Shown piece by piece: positions 35,801-46,559 of a stretch of 64,000 bases of DNA. The notes under the pieces were generated by a model. It was not told where the DNA came from, made no database searches, and worked only from the letters and a program-made list of their open reading frames with translations. Numbering within the stretch: the stretch's first letter is position 1; every line of letters starts with the position of its first letter. The position numbers and the translations under genes are program-made. The stretch is from Hepsetus odoe. Lineage: Eukaryota > Chordata > Actinopteri > Characiformes > Hepsetidae. The DNA lies in contig CM029374.1 in the NCBI GenBank assembly GCA_017165825.1, positions 5,493,265-5,557,264 on the forward strand. Reading direction: 5' to 3'.

Positions 35801-38656
35801 CCATAGTACTGACAGGAGCTGGCGCAGGAACAGCTGCCCAAGTTAGAGCCGCAGTACCACTGGCAGGATGTATCTGAAACACAGATCAGAGGCCTGATTG
35901 GTCAATAAGAAAGATTTTTATTCCATAGTACTGACAGGAGCTGGCGCAGGAACAGCTGCTGAATTGATAACCACAGTTCCACCGGCAGGAAGGAGAACCT
36001 GCCCACGAGAGGGAAAAATCAGTATTCGCCCAGCAATGAGGTTAGTAAACGGTAGGGAATGGTTGCCCAGCAATATAACCTTAAGCCAGTCACTTCAATA
36101 CTCCTACCTGCATCTACACTCATCGTCCATTTTATCAGCTGCACTTAGAAAAACCTTCACTAAGCTCCTGAATTCAAGATTGTAGTCCTTCAGTTTCTTT
36201 GCAAAATCCGTTACCCGCTTTACCCCATTCATCAATAACTCACAGGGCCGCCACTGAGGGAGTATTATGTAAGATAGTGATCACGAATGATTATTAGAAA
36301 CAGCCTGGATGACCGCTATCTATACAAACCCCAATTTAAAAACCAGACATTAACGATAATGCTGGAAAATAGTAGATTTGTTGGTAATTCCTGACCATTT
36401 GTCATGACATTTTGGCACAGGGTAAAAACTGGGATTGTCAAATTATGCCAAAAATTCTATGTAAAAAATAAATCAATCAATCAATCAATCAAATCAAATC
36501 AAATTTTTTTGTGAAATTTTTGTCTAACAACAATCAATATATATACAGTACTGTGCAAAAGTTTTAGGTAGGTGTGAAAAAATGGAAGTGTTAATTATTT
36601 ATTTTCATCAATCAACAAAATACAGTGAATGAACAAAAGAGAAATCTAAATCAAATCAGTATTTGGTGTGACCACCCTTTGCCTTCAAAACAGCATCAAT
36701 TCTTCTAGGTACACTTGCACACAGTTTTTGAAGGAACTCAGCTGGTAGATTGTTCCAAACATGACTGTGTTTCAACCTCCGTGTGACATTGATGATCATC
36801 AGCACATGTTTGGTAAAAGTGGTTGATCAGACACCGACTATAATCCTACTTTGTGCAAGTGTACCTAGAAGAACTGATGCTGGTTTGAAGGCAAAAGGTA
36901 GTAACACCAAATATTGATCTGATTTAGATTTTTCTTTTGTTCGCTCACTTTGCATTTTGTAAATTGATCAAAATAAACAATCATTATTGATATTTCTGAA
37001 AGAATTCTTTGTTTACAGCATTTTTACACACCTGCCTAAAACTTTAGCACAGTACTATATATTTTAAGTGAACATTTTTAGATGATCTTTATTAAAACAA
37101 TTCTTCAATTTTGTGTCATCTCGGTTTTTATGATTTTTGGCACGTAGAAACTGCTTTTGAAACATTTTTGTTTAGTTGTAAATATTAATGACGAAATAGA
37201 AAAAGGTGTGGAACAAAAGCGGTAGTATGCATTCGACAAAAATACCACACAAGGAAAACTGTTCACTTATATATATATATATATAAGCATTTTATATATA
37301 TATATACCTGTTGCTGCCTCAGGTGTGGTTCTGGCACAATATTCTGTGGTAGAGATAAACACAGAGAGCAAGACGTCAACACACAGTCACATTAGTCACC
37401 TCTAAAGTCCTGGTTATTGAATGTAACAGAATATGGTCATACTCGTGCAAAAATCTCAAAGCATTCTAAATATTCTCACCATAGTAGTCATGACAACAGT
37501 TTCCATAGTACTGACAGGAGCTGTAGCAGGAACAGCTGCCCATGTGGTTGCCGCAGTTCCACCGGCAGGATGGAGCTGATACAGAGAGAATTATAATAAC
37601 ATGAACAAAGTTACAAAGTACTGTGTGGTCAAAGAGTCACAACACTCAGCTCAGCTGAGGAAAAAACACCACGATGCCCAAGCAAACAAATGTAATTTAC
37701 CCAATCAGGTCTTCATTATTAGTACATTGTATGTACCTGTTGTGGGTTCCAAAGAATCAGGAGTTGTGCCAGCATAGCAGTGATCTATGGAGAGATAATA
37801 CTAAAAGGTCAACACACAGACACATGTGTCACTCATTTAGTTCTCCTTTAAAGCCTACAATTTCTCACCATAGTAGTCAGGGCAACAGTTTCCATAGTAC
37901 TGACAGGAGCTGGCGCAGGAACAGCTGCCCAAGTTAGAGCCGCAGTTCCACCGGCAGGATAGAACTGAAACACAGATCAGAGGCCTGATTGGTCAATAAG
38001 AAAGATTTTTATAGGTAAACAGGCATAGGAAGTAACAAGCATACATCAAAACTTAAGTAGAGAGTAGAGAGTTCAGATATCAATCAGATACCTTTACAGT
38101 TGTGTTTTTTATGTGGATTTTTGCTCCTTACATTTTAACACAAATATCTGTATTTTCTCCTTATAATTTAATAATGTAATAGTTCCGCTGTAATGCATTT
38201 TGGTGGCATTATCTGTTGTTTTTCATTATTTCTTCTTTGGGATCATGCCGTCCCAACATCGAGAACAAATTCAAACAAAATAACACACAGGAAGTCGATC
38301 CCTATGTGTATTCATTGCTCCATATCAGGCAAAACATTAACACTGATAAAAATATGATGGTGGAGAAAAGAACTGCAGTGAATGTGATGTCCTTGATGTG
38401 AGAACGAATAGAGAAATGAACGAAAGTCAAGCAGTGAGGTTAATGTGCATTGGTAAAAATGGTTTAACTATCTAACTGTTTAACTATGGTGTAAGGTTCC
38501 CTTCATTTTGCACATAAAAAATTCCTTTTAAAAGCCCTTCTTTTTGCTTTCATTCTCAGAGTACGTTTCAGTGTATTTACTTTTAATTTAAAAAGTCGAA
38601 TGTGTTAAACAGTCAAACAACAACAACGTAAATGATAGACATGCTAATTTGCCACA

Positions 38657-38716
<60 letters not shown>

Positions 38717-41700
38717 TTTTTTAATGATCTTAAGGCAATGTTACATTTATTTCAGAACATAAGAAACTTGAGATCATTCACCAAGTGTGGGCGCCGGGTA
38801 TTCAGTGGTGGTGACAGAATCTGTTTAAAGACAAGAACAAGGTGAACTTAATAAAGGAATAAAGCAGTTTTTCACAGTTTAAACTTAGACATTGTTCTGT
38901 GGGTTCTTTGAGGAAAACAATAACTGGCCAATATGGAACATTTGCAAGAAAGAAATTACACAAAGGGTTAACAGTACAGATGTTTTCAATGTTTAACATT
39001 ATAACAGCTGGTTTGAGTAAATCAGAGCCATTTCCTTTACGACCCATGCCCACACTCGATTCAAGGTTCAAGCAGAGTTGAAGCGTTAAAGCCTCAGTAA
39101 ATTTGATTGCCATTGTGTGGGTTTATTAGCTATTCAATGCCATTTTTTTTACATCTATTTTTATACTATATGGACTGAGAAGTGAAAAACACAGCACAGC
39201 ATGAACCACAACAACACTCAACCTATATTCAACATACACACTGCAGGTGTAGCAGGTGGCAGCTATTAAAAGCACCCAGGGAGCAGTGATGGGGACGGTA
39301 CCTTGCTCAAGGGTAATTCTGTGCAACCTACTGGTCTGGGATTCCTGGGGCTTAGTCCCTATCCATTGGGCCACTGCTGCCCCATACACACTCATTCATT
39401 TTCTTTGATTTAACATAAATGTCTGCACCAAGAAACATTCAAATTTATGCATTTGTACTGTTTCTCTAATGCACTGGCTAAGAACATAGGGACGGGAATC
39501 GCCTCTCTTTAATTTTATTTGTTTTACTAAGCATTGTATAAAGGTATTTTTACTACAAAGTAATGGGGGAAAATGGCAAGATGCATTAAATGTTAAACCG
39601 GGAATCAGGACCAATGGGATGATTATCATCTTATTAAAAATTAATTATAGTCAATTGTCAGAGAATGGGGGAGCAATGGAGGTTTTCCCATAGTTTACTA
39701 CAATGAATTAAGATCTGGTGTCAGGTTAGGTGTCCCGCATAAGTGAATAACTAAAATGAATCAAATTGAAGTAAACTGACCACTGACCTTCAAAGACCCA
39801 GCGAGCAATAAAGCCTGGACCAGTGGCACTCGAATCACTGGAGAAAACTACAGTCAGGTCATTCCTGCTGGAACTGAAAGACCCTGTCTGGGATCCACAC
39901 AGTGTCCCCAGTAGGCGGTAGGAAGTGGAAGGACCATCATACACGCGAATAGCATCAAATCTGCAGTTCTCGCTCGCTTCCATACTTTTACATGGAACAA
40001 AATCAGACAATTTCTCAAGAGCGGATCAACACAGTTATGACTTATTTTAGAACCTGCTCATTGAATGCATTGATTTGGATGAATGAAAGAATGGAAGAAT
40101 GAAAAAATGTTTCATTCATCAGCTGGTTAAAAATCAGCTGCTTGATTTTCACTTTTCTTTTTAATCAAACATCATTAGGAAGGTGTACCTGACATTAAAG
40201 AATGTCAGTCTTATGATCGTCATTCCTGTGCTCTGTATGCGCCATGAACAGTGCGCATAATTTGGGTAGTTGCCGGGATGCTGAGGACTTGAAAATTCTC
40301 CACTCCAGCTGGTGAAGTGACCACCACATGACCCAGTCACACCTGAGACAAGAAAATGTTATTTACCTATTTCAGTTCAGCTTCTCCTTACGTGTCATCT
40401 TTATAGAAAAATGGCATCCTTAGGGTAACATACCTTGTGAGGGCAGCTTGTCATATGTTGTGTGAGAGCAGTAATCTGTGAGGGATAAAATATCAGATCA
40501 ATCACCAGCAATAAGCAGTTCAAATTTAACAGCTCGGCCAAAAGCATCTGGTCATAACAGCATTGATCACATTGCAATTTAAAGATGTGTTAACTGATAG
40601 TTACTTATTTAAGAGTAGGTTCATAATAATCCACATAATGCTATTGTTTGTAGCCATGTTCCAGTTGAAATGCTACATTCCAGACATTAGGCTTTGGCTC
40701 AGGTGGACTGCGACTGTGTGCCATCCAGGACCCACTTTTCTCGGATGCGTCTTAGCCTTCGAGGCAAAGCTATAAGCTGTACCTATGTTTAGTGTTTACT
40801 GCTTTGCCCTTTAGGTTCCTTTCCTGCACGTGTGCAAATAAAGTCAAGTGGAAAGTAATTAAAGGTATACCTGCAGTGAAAACTGCACTGAAACTGCTTT
40901 AATCCAGTCTGAAGAAATCCAGAAATAAGTACGCTGGCTGCATGACTATCTGAAGTGTAAATTTGATAATGATTATATTGCTGGTATCCATGTAAACACA
41001 CTCAGTAAAAGAGCAGTCCATATATATATATAGGTCCATATATAGCAGTCCATATATAATATATATATATATTATTTATATATAAAATATATCTAAAATA
41101 ATATTTTGGGTGCTGCTATGATGGATTTAAATCTAACTCAGCCAGAGGAGTTTACAACAAGTAGAGGCCTGTCAGAAACCATTTCTTCCAAAAGCACTGA
41201 GGCTAAACAGGTTACGGTAACGTATTTTCACATGAACAGTGAATAAGGATCTGTTTGAGTTACAAAATTGACTTATGTACCTGTGTCGGCCAGCTAAATC
41301 ACTTCTGTTAGCGTTATAGTTGTATGATTTTTCACAGGAGCATCACAGACTCAGAAAAAGAGGTTTGTAATTGATAGAGCTGAAGCTTAATAATGCTGGT
41401 TGCCTTATTTATGAAGGTTTATAAATGATGTAAGGTGGTTGCGTCCCAAACTCAGTTCAGTGATGTAGTATGCAAAGTATAGAAAGTGTAGAATTTGATG
41501 ATGCCATCATGACCTTTATAGATTTGCCAATAGAAAAAGATATATTTTCAAAGCAATTTTAGATTCTCTCACCATTGTAGTCATGGCAACAGTTTCCATT
41601 GTACACGCAGGAGCTTGAGCAGGAACATGCGCTGAGGTCAGTACCACAGTTTGACCAGCAGGAATCATAGGCTAGCAGACAGCAAGAAAAAGAAATGACA

Positions 41701-42152
41701 TTGGTGTGCAGATCCAGACCTCAGTAATGGGAATAGCCCTCCATCTGAGGCCACAATTCATACCTTCTCCATGGCGTCATGTAAACAAGTTTATTAAGAT
41801 TTAATATAGGAAAGCATCACATGCTTTCAATGACCAATGCAATGATTTTCAGATCAATGACCAATGCTACTACTTAATACTGTTTTTTAGCACTTGTTGA
41901 AAAGAAAAATCTAAAGTGATCAGGTGCCAGACTAAGAACAGCACAAGTTACCTGTTGTCCACGGCCATCCGGTTACTAGAACATAAAGCACAGACATGTC
42001 ATGGAAAGCCAGAGCAGCTCATACAGCAATATTTCTTTCTTTTATATCACTAAATTTAACCTATAACATTCCAACCAGGCAACAATTCCACACACTTTAC
42101 CTGCAGAGCTGAATCCCACCAGAAGAGGAAGAAGCAGAACTTCAAGCTTCAT
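29877..42152 (-). CDS. CUZD1/DMBT1-like secreted protein: SMB-CUB-3xSMB-CUB-ZP, 19 coding exons
   Basis: Coding exons, 5' to 3' on the minus strand: 42152-42101, 41975-41952, 41671-41573, 40475-40434, 40342-40189, 39984-39788, 38820-38782, 37964-37869, 37784-37737, 37575-37480, 37343-37308, 35873-35778, 35665-35639, 34702-34552, 34177-33966, 33257-33082, 32153-31762, 31177-30933 and 29914-29877. All junctions are GT-AG and in phase; 2,220 nt encode 739 aa. Signal peptide 1-17 (MKLEVLLLPLLVGFSSA). Somatomedin-B-like cysteine modules at 26-58, 203-234, 251-282 and 295-326 (CxxxCG..., CSC, GNCC.DY). CUB domains about 73-189 and 336-456, each with the VYDG motif. ZP module about 457-727, with a basic RRRKER site at 703-708. 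There is no SRCR domain and no C-terminal membrane segment, so it is probably released from the cell and may polymerise through ZP. Short Thr/Pro linkers are each one small exon. The CUB2-ZP part resembles CUZD1 and DMBT1; which one is the true orthologue is unresolved. Domain calls are by eye. Confidence 0.88.
30045..30212. mobile_element. Two SINE family A pieces joined head-to-head (inverted)
   Basis: 30055-30135 reads the SINE in the + direction (GGGTTTGAATACTGGACCAG...GAGCAAGGTACCGTCC). 30136-30212 then reads the head in the - direction (CAATCGCGGGGAATGAACCC ... CACTAGGCCACTGCTGCCC). It lies in the last intron of the CUB/ZP gene. Confidence 0.7.
31424..31632 (+). mobile_element. SINE family A, plus, in CUB/ZP intron
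   Basis: Head GGGCAGTAGTGGTTAGGGAG, B-box GGGTTCGATTCCC, full middle region, and end 'CATTCGTGGGATTATAAATA AAGG'. It is antisense to its host gene and sits between the exons at 31177 and 31762. Confidence 0.8.
33420..33677 (+). mobile_element. Chimeric SINE: family A head with a second SINE tail
   Basis: 33420-33545 is the family A head through the GAGGTACCCTTGAGC region. At about 33546 it switches to 'TGCGATGGGCTGGCGACCTG' followed by 'CAGGGTG', a different fish SINE body that also occurs alone at 44091-44220. It ends in AAAATGACTGATGACTGACT. Confidence 0.75.
35186..35326 (+). repeat. Teleost interspersed repeat ('tttatttatatagcgc' type)
   Basis: Contains CTTTATTTATATAGCGCTT, GGCAAGGAAAAACTCCC and GAGGAAGAAACC, a well-known fish repeat signature. 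It lies in the CUB/ZP intron between exons at 34702 and 35639. Confidence 0.65.
35921..35992 (-). pseudogene. Truncated somatomedin-B-like pseudo-exon
   Basis: On the minus strand this reads a cysteine-rich module closely similar to the exons at 35778-35873 and 37869-37964, including SCRWNCG and CSCASSCQYYG. The 3' end of the module, with the conserved GNCC.DY motif and the splice donor, is missing. A possible acceptor AG precedes it in frame, but the reading frame runs into intron and then a stop. At 35874-35921 it abuts a copy of the intron flank also seen at 37965-38012, so it looks like the scar of an unequal exchange between repeated exons. Confidence 0.75.
36546..37057. mobile_element. 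Tc1-derived MITE, copy 1 (long inverted repeats)
   Basis: Ends are inverted: CAGTACTGTGCAAAAGTTTT at the left and TTTAGCACAGTACTA at the right, flanked by TA. The arms (AGAAATCTAAATCAAATCAG and its complement near 36915) extend for about 200 bases. No ORF. It is in the CUB/ZP intron between exons at 35873 and 37308. Copies 2 and 3 are in plekha1. Confidence 0.85.
38661..38714. repeat. TA microsatellite
   Basis: About 27 TA units, about 70 bases from the small linker exon of the CUB/ZP gene at 38782. Confidence 0.95.
39178..39384 (-). mobile_element. SINE family A, minus
   Basis: Antisense tail AAACACAGCACAGC, 'GGGGACGGTACCTTGCTCAA', and head ending CCACTGCTGCCCC. It is in the CUB/ZP intron between the two exons at 38820 and 39788, in the same orientation as the gene. 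Confidence 0.75.
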
Positions 42153-42200
42153 CTTTCACTTCTGCTGAAGCCTCTGTCCAGCCTCGTGTTTCTTACCTGG

Positions 42201-42208
42201 TTTATATA
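42201..42208 (-). promoter_or_regulatory. TATA box of the CUB/ZP gene
   Basis: The minus strand reads TATATAAA about 50 bases before the ATG at 42152. A start site 25-30 bases downstream would give a 5' UTR of only about 20-25 bases. A strong TATA box with a short leader is typical of highly expressed, tissue-restricted secretory genes. The start site is inferred, not seen. Confidence 0.6.
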
Positions 42209-42249
42209 CCCTCAAAAAGACCAAAGATCATCCCTAATATCCTGGAGCA

Positions 42250-43100
42250 TACTGTAAAAGAGCTATTTCATCAGTCTGGGAATGAAACAGCTGGCTCTGC
42301 TGTATGGAGGAATCCTGTTATGTTCATTTGTTCAGGTCATGTTAGTGGAACGGGTGTATTTTCTGTCATAGGTCACGTCTATGAAGTACAGCTAAACTAC
42401 CACTCATTAGTTTTCAATCTCGTTTTGTTCAATTTTAAACTTAATAAATAAACTAAAAGAAACTAAAAGTAACATATTACTACACTATCCACAGATTATA
42501 TAATAATACATAGTCAGTCTTTAACTTCTAGGGAGAAAGGGAAATTAAAAACAGTTCTAGATTTAGTCAACCAAACTCTGCGTTCTGTAATCTAAGCGAG
42601 AAATATTAATATATAGTTTTATGTTGTTTTATAATCCTTTATTAATAATGTGCTATTTAATTAATTAACCTTGGCCTAAGGTTTATTAAACCTTAATTAT
42701 ATAGGTCACCCATGGGTTTGGGGCATTTAAGGGTTAAAGGTTGATGTCTGAATGATAGTGTTTTATTTAAGATCAATTTCTAAAAGGAAAAAAGTTAAAG
42801 AAGATGAAAATTAAATAAATTTAAAGCGTTATAGGACATCTGGTTCCTGTCACAGCAGTATCTCTAATATGAAACACTAAAATTCCCTTTTAAAGATTGA
42901 AAGATAATCTCTATATATGTGTGGGAGCCTACTTCATGATAGCAATAAAGTCATTACTGAGGTGCAGGTGGGGTTTTGAATCATTTGCTGAATGTTCTGC
43001 TATTTCTAATCTTGAATACACACGGTTTTACAGCTGGGCAATAAAGCACGGAAATTACTGCACTCATTCCCATCTTCCCAAAAGCTCAAGAGAAATATGA
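42250..43100. other. Upstream intergenic DNA of the CUB/ZP gene
   Basis: AT-rich unique sequence between the TATA box and the SINE block. No coding feature. Regulatory sites for the CUB/ZP gene are expected in the first few hundred bases, but none could be named with confidence. Confidence 0.5.
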
Positions 43101-43108
43101 AAGTGACA

Positions 43109-43301
43109 ACATTTACATTTATGGCATTTAGCAGACACTCTTATACAGAGCGACTTGCATGTCCTAATTACAGGGAGCAACTCAGGGTTAAGGGTCTTGC
43201 TCAGGGACCCAGTGATGGTAGTGCTAGAGGTGGGATTTGAACCTGGGACCTCTTGAGCCATTGGTCCATAGGCAAGTATTCTACTAGACCACCACCACCC
43301 C
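43109..43301 (-). mobile_element. SINE family B, minus
   Basis: Antisense of a SINE ending in the common fish tail (here ACATTTACATTTATGGCATT, then AGCAGACACTCTTATACAGA). The head end reads GATTTGAACCTGGGACCTC and CTAGACCACCACCACCCC. It is joined directly to two family A copies. Confidence 0.75.
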
Positions 43302-43508
43302 TTGTCATCGCACAGCACAATGAAATTCAACCTCTGCATTTCACCCATGCACACATGTGTATGGCAGAGGGCAGCTATTGAAAGCACCCGGGGAGCAGTG
43401 ACGGGGACGGTACCTTGTTCAAGGTCAGGGCAACCCACTGGTGAGGGAATCAAACCCACAATCTTCTGATCTGAGACCAAATCCATAACCACTAGACCAC
43501 CGCTGCCC
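43302..43508 (-). mobile_element. SINE family A, minus (middle of a three-SINE block)
   Basis: TTGTCATCGCACAGCACAAT, 'GACGGTACCTTGTTCAAGG', then a head end reading TAACCACTAGACCACCGCTG CCC. Its right end touches the next copy with no spacer. Confidence 0.8.
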
Positions 43509-43701
43509 ACAATCTCTGCATTTAACCCATGCACAAACACACACCATGCAGCATGCATGCAGCATGAAAGTGCCCGGGGAGCAGTGACAAGGACGGTACC
43601 TTGCTCAAGGGCACCTAAAGGCAACCTGCTGCTGGGGTTTGAACCTGTAATCTTCCGATTTTGTGGCCAACTCCCTAACCACTAGGCCACTGCTGCCCCT
43701 T
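43509..43701 (-). mobile_element. SINE family A, minus (third of block)
   Basis: Begins at ACAATCTCTGCATTTAACCC, with its own tail lost at the join, continues through 'ACGGTACCTTGCTCAAGGG', and ends ACTAGGCCACTGCTGCCCC. Confidence 0.8.
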
Positions 43702-44090
43702 TAAAAGACAAACGCATCTTAATAACCCAAGAACAGAGGATTCTGCTGGGACGGCCTAAGGGGGCACCCATATGTTACTTCCAACATGTGATTGTGTTTA
43801 GCTTTTAGCTTTAAGTTTTGTAGTTTTTGCTGATGTATGCTTAACACTGGCAGTGAGTGGCAGAGATGGGAAGTAACAAAGTAAAAATACTAAAAATATC
43901 TGTACTTTGCACTTCATATTTCATCAAAGCAGATGAGGCATTATCCCATTTTAAAATGTTATATCAATGCACACCATCTCATTGTCGAGGCCGATTACAG
44001 CCTAAATGAACAAGAAAATGAGAAGAAAAAGAGAAAAGTTGTCTTTCCATCATTTCACATCACAAATGACCGGCATGGTATGATGGAAAT

Positions 44091-44222
44091 CTGCGATGGG
44101 CTGGCGACCTGTCCAGGGTGCGTCCCCCGTCCTCGCCCTGTGTGCGCTGGGTTGGACACCAGCACTCCACTGCGACCCCGTTTGGGACAAGCAGCAGAAA
44201 ATGGATGGATGGATGGATGGTA
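44091..44222 (+). mobile_element. SINE tail module (GCGATGGGCTGGCGACCTG type)
   Basis: 'CTGCGATGGGCTGGCGACCT' through 'GCGACCCCGTTTGGGACAAG' to AAAATGGATGGATGGATGG. Same body as the chimeric copy at 33.5 kb, with a GGAT microsatellite as tail. Confidence 0.7.
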
Positions 44223-44572
44223 TGATGGAAATAATGGAAAAGATGCAACAAGACAAATACACCCAAGAAAAAGAAGAACTTGACCATCGATAAAAGGTAT
44301 CATGTGAGTATTTAGTAGAACTAGAATTGACAATGATGACGTTAAAGAAGGATTAATAGTCGGTGCATTATATTAAAACGGTTCAAGGTTCAGTTTACTT
44401 TATACAGAAACAGCTGTTTTTTTTTTCTGGAGATGTCTGTCCAAAGCCTTTTAACTTTTATACTCTGTGTACATTTGAAAGCCTTCTTCAGTGTGTGTAC
44501 TTTTCCTATCTCTCGCAACTGCACCTAATCATATTAAATGGTTGTTAAGTGTTCTGGACGGAGTTTTCATAA

Positions 44573-44776
44573 AGTGAAAGTGATCATTTGTCACAGCATA
44601 GCACACAGTGAATCACAACAAAATGCATTATCTGTATTTAACCCACACACACGTGCAGCAGGGGGCAGTTACCTTGCCCAAAGGTATACTGGGGCAGACT
44701 ACTTTTCTGGGACTAGAACCCACAACCTTATGATGCTGGGGCCTAATTCCTAACCACTAGCCCACTGCTGCTCCAC
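44573..44776 (-). mobile_element. SINE family A, minus
   Basis: AAAGTGAAAGTGATCATTTG tail, a middle part with deletions, then ACTAGAACCCACAACCTTAT and the head end CACTAGCCCACTGCTGCTCC. Confidence 0.75.
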
Positions 44777-45088
44777 CACTGTGTTCATGTTCTTCTTGTG
44801 ATTCTTCTCCCAGCATTCAAAAACATGCGCGCTGGTGGATTGGGGAAGCTAAATTGACCCCCAGGACTGTGCATGGGTGTGTTTGTCTGTGTGTTCCTAT
44901 TTCTCTTTATTAATAAAGATAATTAACAAATAGAACAATAAACAATAAATAAATCTGGAATGTATAAAATCATTTTTTTACACCAACAAAATATAAAGAA
45001 ATGAGGCGGAGGTTATATCCCAGAATATAATTTGGCCTGTTAAGATGAACTGATGTAACAGCAGAGGGCGCAAGGTTGCAAAAAGATT

Positions 45089-45090
<2 letters not shown>

Positions 45091-45136
<46 letters not shown>
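45091..45136. repeat. CA microsatellite
   Basis: 23 CA units, uninterrupted. Confidence 0.95.
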
Positions 45137-45137
<1 letters not shown>

Positions 45138-45502
45138 TGTCCATCAGTACAATTTGCTCATTTTGCACTCCATAGAGCTTTTCTTGTCTGCTGCAAAAAG
45201 TGACACAAAGACAAAGATAAAGCTGGAATAAGTTAAATAATAGTGCCAGTAATGTATTTATTTTTTTATTTGTTTATTTGTGACTCTCATTCATATTAAC
45301 CTTCCTTGATTGTGCAGCAAAACCTCCATATTTATATGTTTCATGTTTAATTACATTTGCTTAATTATTTATTGCTGTTCCTCAAGCCTTTGGACTTCAA
45401 GGACGTGCTGCAAAATACACTGTGTGCCATAATACTGTCTTTATACCTAATACTGTGGTGTTGTATCATGTTGAAGTCTTTTGAAGTACATGTTGCTTGG
45501 AG

Positions 45503-45640
45503 CTATCTTGGCCTAGTGGCTAAGAACTAGGCAGTGGATCAGAGGATCATGGGTTTGAATCCCTTGAGCAAGGTATCGACCCCGTCAGTGCTCCCTGGGT
45601 GCTTTAAATAACTGCCTCCTGCTGTTGGGTTAAAATCAAA
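45503..45640 (+). mobile_element. SINE family A, plus, shortened
   Basis: Head 'CTTGGCCTAGTGGCTAAGAA', B-box-like GGGTTTGAATCCC, 'TTGAGCAAGGTATCGACCCC'; the distal part is lost. Confidence 0.65.
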
Positions 45641-45654
45641 TAAAAAAAACAAAA

Positions 45655-45980
45655 ATAATGACACTCCAGGTGAGCTCAGGTGCATCCTGTTTCCACTGAT
45701 CTTCCTTCAGAAGTTGATTGAAGTGCAACTGTGGGAAATTGTGGGAAATTCAGTTGACTGGACATGATTTGGAAAGGCACACACTTTTCTATATAAGGTC
45801 CCATAGTTGACAGTGCATGTCACAGCACAAACCAATCCAAGGAATTGTCTGTAGACCGCAGAGACTGGATTGTATGGAAGCACAGATCTGGGAAAGGCTA
45901 CAGAAAATCTGTTTTAGAATAAGTCTGCAGCATAGCAAAATGTGGAAAAGTGAAGCACAGTGAATACTTTCCGGATGACT
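45655..45980 (+). mobile_element. Tc1-like transposon, internally deleted
   Basis: Reads the 5' non-coding part of a fish Tc1 family: 'CATGATTTGGAAAGGCACAC', CTATATAAGGTCCCATAGTT, and the start of the transposase (GGAATTGTCTGTAGACCGCA). It then jumps to an end reading 'TGAATACTTTCCGGATGACT'. No functional transposase. Confidence 0.7.
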
Positions 45981-46559
45981 TTATATGGATGAATTGATAA
46001 TATAATATAATAATTATATATATGATAATATATTATATTATATAATAATAAAAAGAGATAAAAAATAAACGTTTCATTTCACCTAATTCAAGCCACTCAA
46101 TAAACACTGCTGCAAAATATTAATAAGAGTTTAATTCGCACAAATATACACGTAATACAACACAAAAATAACTTTTCCGAACAACCACTGAACCGAAATG
46201 TGTGTAATTTTTTAAATGTAAGATTTAAAAAAGAAATAAATAAATTTAAAAAACTTAAATTTGCCTTAAAACGCCATGAGTGTATTGCATTGGCTCTAAA
46301 TATGTTTTAAAAAATATTACGCCATTTAAATAAGGATTTATTTCTACTGAAAGTGTTGGATTAGCCTAGCGAAATAAAATAAATACGCAACACTATTCAT
46401 TTCACTCCCTGGAGCTGTCTTTGGGGCGCGTCCGAAACTACACACTTATACACTTATACACTTTCCCCACTCAAATGCTCCTGTGCACTACTTTTGCCCA
46501 CTTCTTAGTACACTAGCGTGCAATTTGGAACGCGGCCGTCATTTCACGCTCAATTCATC

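Noticed and set aside
35921..35992. Active fifth somatomedin-B exon
   Set aside because: No splice donor and a missing C-terminal cysteine cluster; kept only as a pseudo-exon.
29877..42152. SRCR domains as in DMBT1
   Set aside because: No exon encodes the six- or eight-cysteine SRCR pattern; the repeated modules have the CSC and GNCC.DY pattern instead.
43064..43624. 186-codon ORF on the minus strand
   Set aside because: It reads through three SINE copies; similar SINE-derived frames occur at 3572-3856, 14307-14717, 33341-33740 and 50436-50714.
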